64,000 nt of DNA from Anthonomus grandis grandis (Eukaryota > Arthropoda > Insecta > Coleoptera > Curculionidae): NCBI RefSeq assembly GCF_022605725.1, contig NC_065551.1, positions 27,714,001 to 27,778,000 of the forward strand, in the 5' to 3' direction. Made by a program: the position numbers and the translations under genes. Positions 63,901 to 64,000 of the stretch are shown piece after piece. Each line of letters starts with the position of its first letter. The first letter of the stretch is position 1. The notes beneath the pieces are model-generated. The model was not told where the DNA came from. It was given only the letters and a program-made list of their open reading frames with translations, and searched no databases.

Positions 63901-64000
63901 ATTACCGATGGTTCATCAAAATCTTTAGATTCTGTTCAGTTGTCCCCATTTAGGATTTCTAGAATTATCGACACCGAGGGAAAAATTCATGTTACAAGAC
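39980..64000 (+). CDS. Chitinase-like (GH18-fold) secreted protein, catalytically dead, partial at the right edge
   Basis: Exons are 39980-40252, 43173-43472, 47670-47902, 63421-63572 and 63842 to past 64000. All junctions are GT-AG and phases match (0, 0, 2, 1). The start carries a signal peptide (hydrophobic 12-24, likely cleaved near 26). The GH18 barrel begins with SKLVCYYSS. The catalytic signature DxxDxDxE reads DGLELNLK (103-110), so the acid Glu is Lys110 and two of the three Asp are replaced. No hydrolysis is expected, and a sugar-binding or growth-factor-like role is inferred. The barrel continues through exon 3 (GPYIF) into exon 4 ([18 protein letters not shown], then [14 protein letters not shown]), the usual end of a GH18 domain. 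Exon 5 adds a polar tail ([18 protein letters not shown]) not found in ordinary chitinases. Intron 3 (about 15.5 kb) contains UBA1 and several transposons. The right end of the gene lies outside the window. Confidence 0.85.
40253..43172 (+). other. Intron 1 of the GH18-like gene
   Basis: AT- and T-rich intron of 2.9 kb with a GTCAGT donor and a TTTTTATAG acceptor. I see no nested gene. The open frame 41529-41771 is a T-rich chance frame. Confidence 0.7.
43473..47669 (+). other. Intron 2 of the GH18-like gene
   Basis: A 4.2 kb intron with a GTAAGT donor and a TTTTCCAG acceptor. The part at 44640-45790 is biased to T and C. On the minus strand it gives short coiled-coil-like pieces such as [17 protein letters not shown], perhaps a LINE ORF1 relic. 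No gene can be supported. Confidence 0.6.
48023..51379 (-). CDS. Tentative two-exon small secreted protein on the minus strand
   Basis: Exon 1 (51301-51379) starts [18 protein letters not shown], a good signal peptide, and ends at a GTAATT donor in phase 1. The only phase-compatible exon I found is 48023-48219, after a TTCATTCAG acceptor. The joined frame gives 91 residues. Its mature part is Val-rich ([17 protein letters not shown]). The other frame of exon 2 is Cys-rich and looks more like a folded peptide ([18 protein letters not shown]), but a stop precedes it. So exon 2 may carry a frameshift, or the pairing may be wrong. It is not similar to anything I recognise. It would lie inside intron 3 of the GH18-like gene, antisense to it. 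Confidence 0.28.
50124..50145. repeat. Near-perfect 22-bp palindrome
   Basis: CCGTCATATGATCATACGAC with its final GG is its own complement except for one mismatched pair. The adjoining string TTTTCATGCATCCG occurs just before it and again at about 50217. It may be part of a decayed transposon end. Confidence 0.45.
50640..50970 (-). mobile_element. Remnant of a LINE C-terminal RNase H/zinc-knuckle region
   Basis: On the minus strand the translation gives [20 protein letters not shown] followed by CG. This is the TGHxxxNxHLxRxGLxxxxxCRxCG pattern typical of the end of jockey- or R1-like polymerase ORFs. Stops lie close by and no RT motif is attached. The block is GC-richer than its surroundings. 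Confidence 0.5.
51690..51990 (+). mobile_element. LINE 3' end with purine-rich tract and TTTGAA tail
   Basis: A purine-only tract of GGAAAGAAG-type repeats at about 51762-51834 is followed by an AATAAAG-like signal near 51960. A short run of TTTGAA units ends the block at about 51990, like the simple-sequence tails of jockey-type LINEs. Confidence 0.4.
52000..53319 (+). mobile_element. Decayed LINE reverse transcriptase next to a mariner insertion
   Basis: Pieces in order are IIPVYKS, a frame change, then [16 protein letters not shown] (about 52065). The clean 67-codon part (52336-52539) follows, with [15 protein letters not shown] and YFADDTYQI (catalytic pair). The C-terminal part [19 protein letters not shown] is near 53030. 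The sequence stops at the TA where the mariner at 53320 begins, so the mariner may have landed in it. I cannot recognise a continuation beyond 55143. Confidence 0.7.
53320..55143 (-). mobile_element. DD41D mariner-like element with long (~270 bp) inverted repeats
   Basis: An 1824-bp element with TA at both edges (53318-53319 and 55144-55145). The ends read CAGTGTGGTGACTTTAACTG in both inward directions. Inverted similarity continues about 250-290 bp (53320-53580 against about 54855-55143), with only scattered differences and small indels. The transposase lies between on the minus strand. The long, well-matched arms and nearly open frame point to a younger insertion than the copy at 16090. It sits in intron 3 of the GH18-like gene. 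Confidence 0.9.
53584..54630 (-). pseudogene. DD41D mariner transposase, full length with two in-frame stops
   Basis: The frame covers 349 codons from ATG 54630 ([15 protein letters not shown]) with no frameshift. A TAG falls after VVHLFR (near 54561) and a TAA after YKMQPV (54301-54303). The N-terminus is a paired helix-turn-helix region. The catalytic core shows LFSDEATF (first Asp), [10 protein letters not shown] (second) and [16 protein letters not shown] (third). Exactly 41 residues separate the last two, as in the element at 16090. It ends [12 protein letters not shown]. The 237-codon catalytic part (53584-54297) is uninterrupted. Confidence 0.92.
55146..56220. other. Spacer between mariner and LINE
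   Basis: No gene is recognised. A plus-strand open frame (55336-55575) with a Cys/His cluster (TLHPHPQCC) and a stretch [10 protein letters not shown] nearby in another frame may be decayed LINE sequence. I cannot support either. Confidence 0.3.
56240..58630 (-). mobile_element. 5'-truncated LINE: endonuclease end, RT and C-terminal part
   Basis: Minus-strand order: the endonuclease strand [10 protein letters not shown] near 58510, then [10 protein letters not shown] (57681-58475). The RT follows (56892-57635) with [67 protein letters not shown] and FADDTTIL. The thumb and C-terminal region is 56254-56904, with [18 protein letters not shown]. The parts are split by a frameshift near 56900 and by breaks near 57650 and 58450, but motifs are well kept, so the copy is fairly recent. 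The first half of the endonuclease is missing. The 5' break near 58630 lies only about 100 bp before the UBA1 leader. Confidence 0.88.
58640..59018 (+). promoter_or_regulatory. GC-rich leader and probable promoter of UBA1
   Basis: This block is much richer in CpG than anything nearby (for example CTGACCGTTCGCCGCGG near 58747 and CCGTTCCGTCGCTTCGG near 58917). It leads directly into the UBA1 ATG at 59019. This suits a TATA-less housekeeping promoter plus 5' untranslated region. No TATA box is seen. The transcription start cannot be fixed. Confidence 0.5.
59019..62147 (+). CDS. Uba1: Ubiquitin-activating enzyme E1 (UBA1), 1042 aa, single exon
   Basis: Activates ubiquitin with ATP and passes it as a thioester to E2 enzymes in nucleus and cytosol. 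The start [10 protein letters not shown] leads to a basic nuclear-localisation motif PSKKRKFD (about 14-21), as in animal UBA1. The inactive adenylation half has GLGGLG (75-80). The active half has GAGAIG (466-471), [10 protein letters not shown] and [10 protein letters not shown]. The catalytic cysteine is Cys622 in [10 protein letters not shown], near position 632 of the human protein. The ubiquitin-fold domain closes the chain, ending EVPYVKYNL. Length and every landmark match a full animal E1 (about 1050 residues), with no stop or frameshift. The coding region has no intron. It lies on the same strand inside intron 3 of the GH18-like gene. It is probably functional. A retrocopy origin is possible but not shown. 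Confidence 0.97.
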   Translation: MSSADSAETFTGPPSKKRKFDDAQAGSSMANTSSSLPSSSAGRSDIDEGLYSRQLYVLGHEAMRKMATSDILISGLGGLGVEIAKNVILGGVKSVTLHDDQLTTIRDLSTQFFLAEEDLGKNRASACFKKLSELNSYVPTYAYTDALEKDFIKKFRVVVLTNSTREEQLQISEITHENNIALIIADTKGVFAQIFCDFGESFTVVDTTGEPAVSVMVDNISNDKEGVVTCAEDMKHDLEDGDYVTFSELEGMTELNNCAPKKVKVLGPYTFSIGDTTTFTPYQRGGFTTQVKMPKDLHFKPLKESLENPEFLMVDFAKMDYPPQLHLAFSTLHCFIEKHGRLPKSWSNEDAAEFLSIARANANSGDTEVNEGLLETFAKVAAGDLSPINAAIGGIVAQEVMKACSGKFHPIMQWFYFDAIETLPSDKSEITEELAAPQGSRYDAQTAVYGSEFQKNISAQKYFVVGAGAIGCELLKNFAMMGLGTNGGCITVTDMDFIEKSNLNRQFLFRAHDVQKPKSVTAARAIMKMNPQVNIIAHENRVCPDTENIYDDEFFESLDGVANALDNFDARIYMDRRCVYYRKPLLESGTLGTKGNTQVVVPYLTESYGSSQDPPEKSIPICTLKNFPHAIEHTLQWARDAFEGLFKYSAEKASQFLKDPDFLEQTMKLPGTQPLDTLESIKAALLDERPKNFEDCITWARHYWEDQYNNQIRQLLFNFPPDQQTSTGQLFWSGPKRCPQPLTFDINDPLHLDYIVAAANLKAKVYGIPTNRDRQYIAKVALQVNIPEFTPKSGVKIAITDSQMAAHGNNVDLDKVMAIKAQLPSGEELKSLNLHPQEFEKDDDSNFHMDFIVAASNLRAINYKITPADRHKSKLIAGKIIPAIATTTSMVAGLVCLEFYKLLRTQKNREMFKNCFANLALPLFTICEPKPPEEKEYDGKKWTLWDRFEIQGEMTLAEFLQYFKDKYSLEITMLSQGVCMLYSFFMQKSKAQERMGLTMAEVVKRISKKKIEPHVKSLVFELCCNGPDGEDVEVPYVKYNLG
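62148..63420. other. UBA1 3' flank and end of GH18-like intron 3
   Basis: No gene is seen here. AATAAA hexamers occur at 62833-62838 and near 62945 and may serve UBA1. I cannot decide between them. The stretch ends with the acceptor CTTTTTAG before exon 4 at 63421. Confidence 0.45.
63421..64000 (+). CDS. Exons 4 and 5 of the GH18-like gene (joined in the entry at 39980)
   Basis: Listed apart because the join across UBA1 is an inference. Exon 4 (63421-63572) begins with the single base that completes the AG left by exon 3, giving Ser. It codes the closing strand and helix of a GH18 domain ([18 protein letters not shown], then GLAGIALKD). In place of the VMVWSxDxDD expected there is a weaker IALKDLSQD. 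It ends at a GTAAGA donor in phase 1. Exon 5 starts at 63842 after a TTAAAAG acceptor, completes a Gly codon, and stays open to the window edge. Confidence 0.8.

Overview
The window reads as an AT-rich insect nuclear genome, most likely a beetle. The insect call rests on split genes with GT-AG introns, a CYP4-clan P450, a chitinase-like GH18 gene, an E1 enzyme, and many Tc1/mariner, pogo and non-LTR (LINE) elements. Coleoptera is inference only. I found no bacterial operons, CRISPR arrays, rRNA genes or tRNA genes.

Layout. Positions 1-6500 hold degraded LINE pieces (2035-4000 and 4790-6420, plus strand) and a mariner remnant (4150-4475). Positions 7533-13950 (minus strand) hold an apparently intact nine-exon cytochrome P450 of 507 residues. 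Its 3.8 kb first intron contains a complete Tc1-type element (11677-13524) with inverted repeats of about 330 bp. Positions 14000-39000 are gene-poor and repeat-rich. They contain a DD41D mariner (16090-17565), a pogo element (24096-26564), LINE fragments, a duplicated AT-rich block, a foldback element, and a frameshifted copy of an uncharacterised gene family (32055-33405).

From 39980 to beyond the right edge there is a secreted chitinase-like (GH18) gene on the plus strand. Exons lie at 39980-40252, 43173-43472, 47670-47902, 63421-63572 and 63842 onward. Splice phases agree at every junction and the protein runs continuously through the GH18 fold. The catalytic DxxDxDxE motif is destroyed, so it is probably a chitolectin or another non-enzymatic protein.

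The third intron of that gene (about 15.5 kb) holds a complete, intronless, same-strand gene for the ubiquitin-activating enzyme E1 (UBA1, 1042 residues, 59019-62147). It also holds a DD41D mariner inserted next to or in a LINE, two further LINE fragments, and a tentative two-exon secreted-peptide gene on the minus strand. The nested essential gene is the most notable arrangement here.

The genes do not form one pathway. P450, GH18-like protein and E1 are independent functions, and most of the remaining sequence is transposon debris of different ages.
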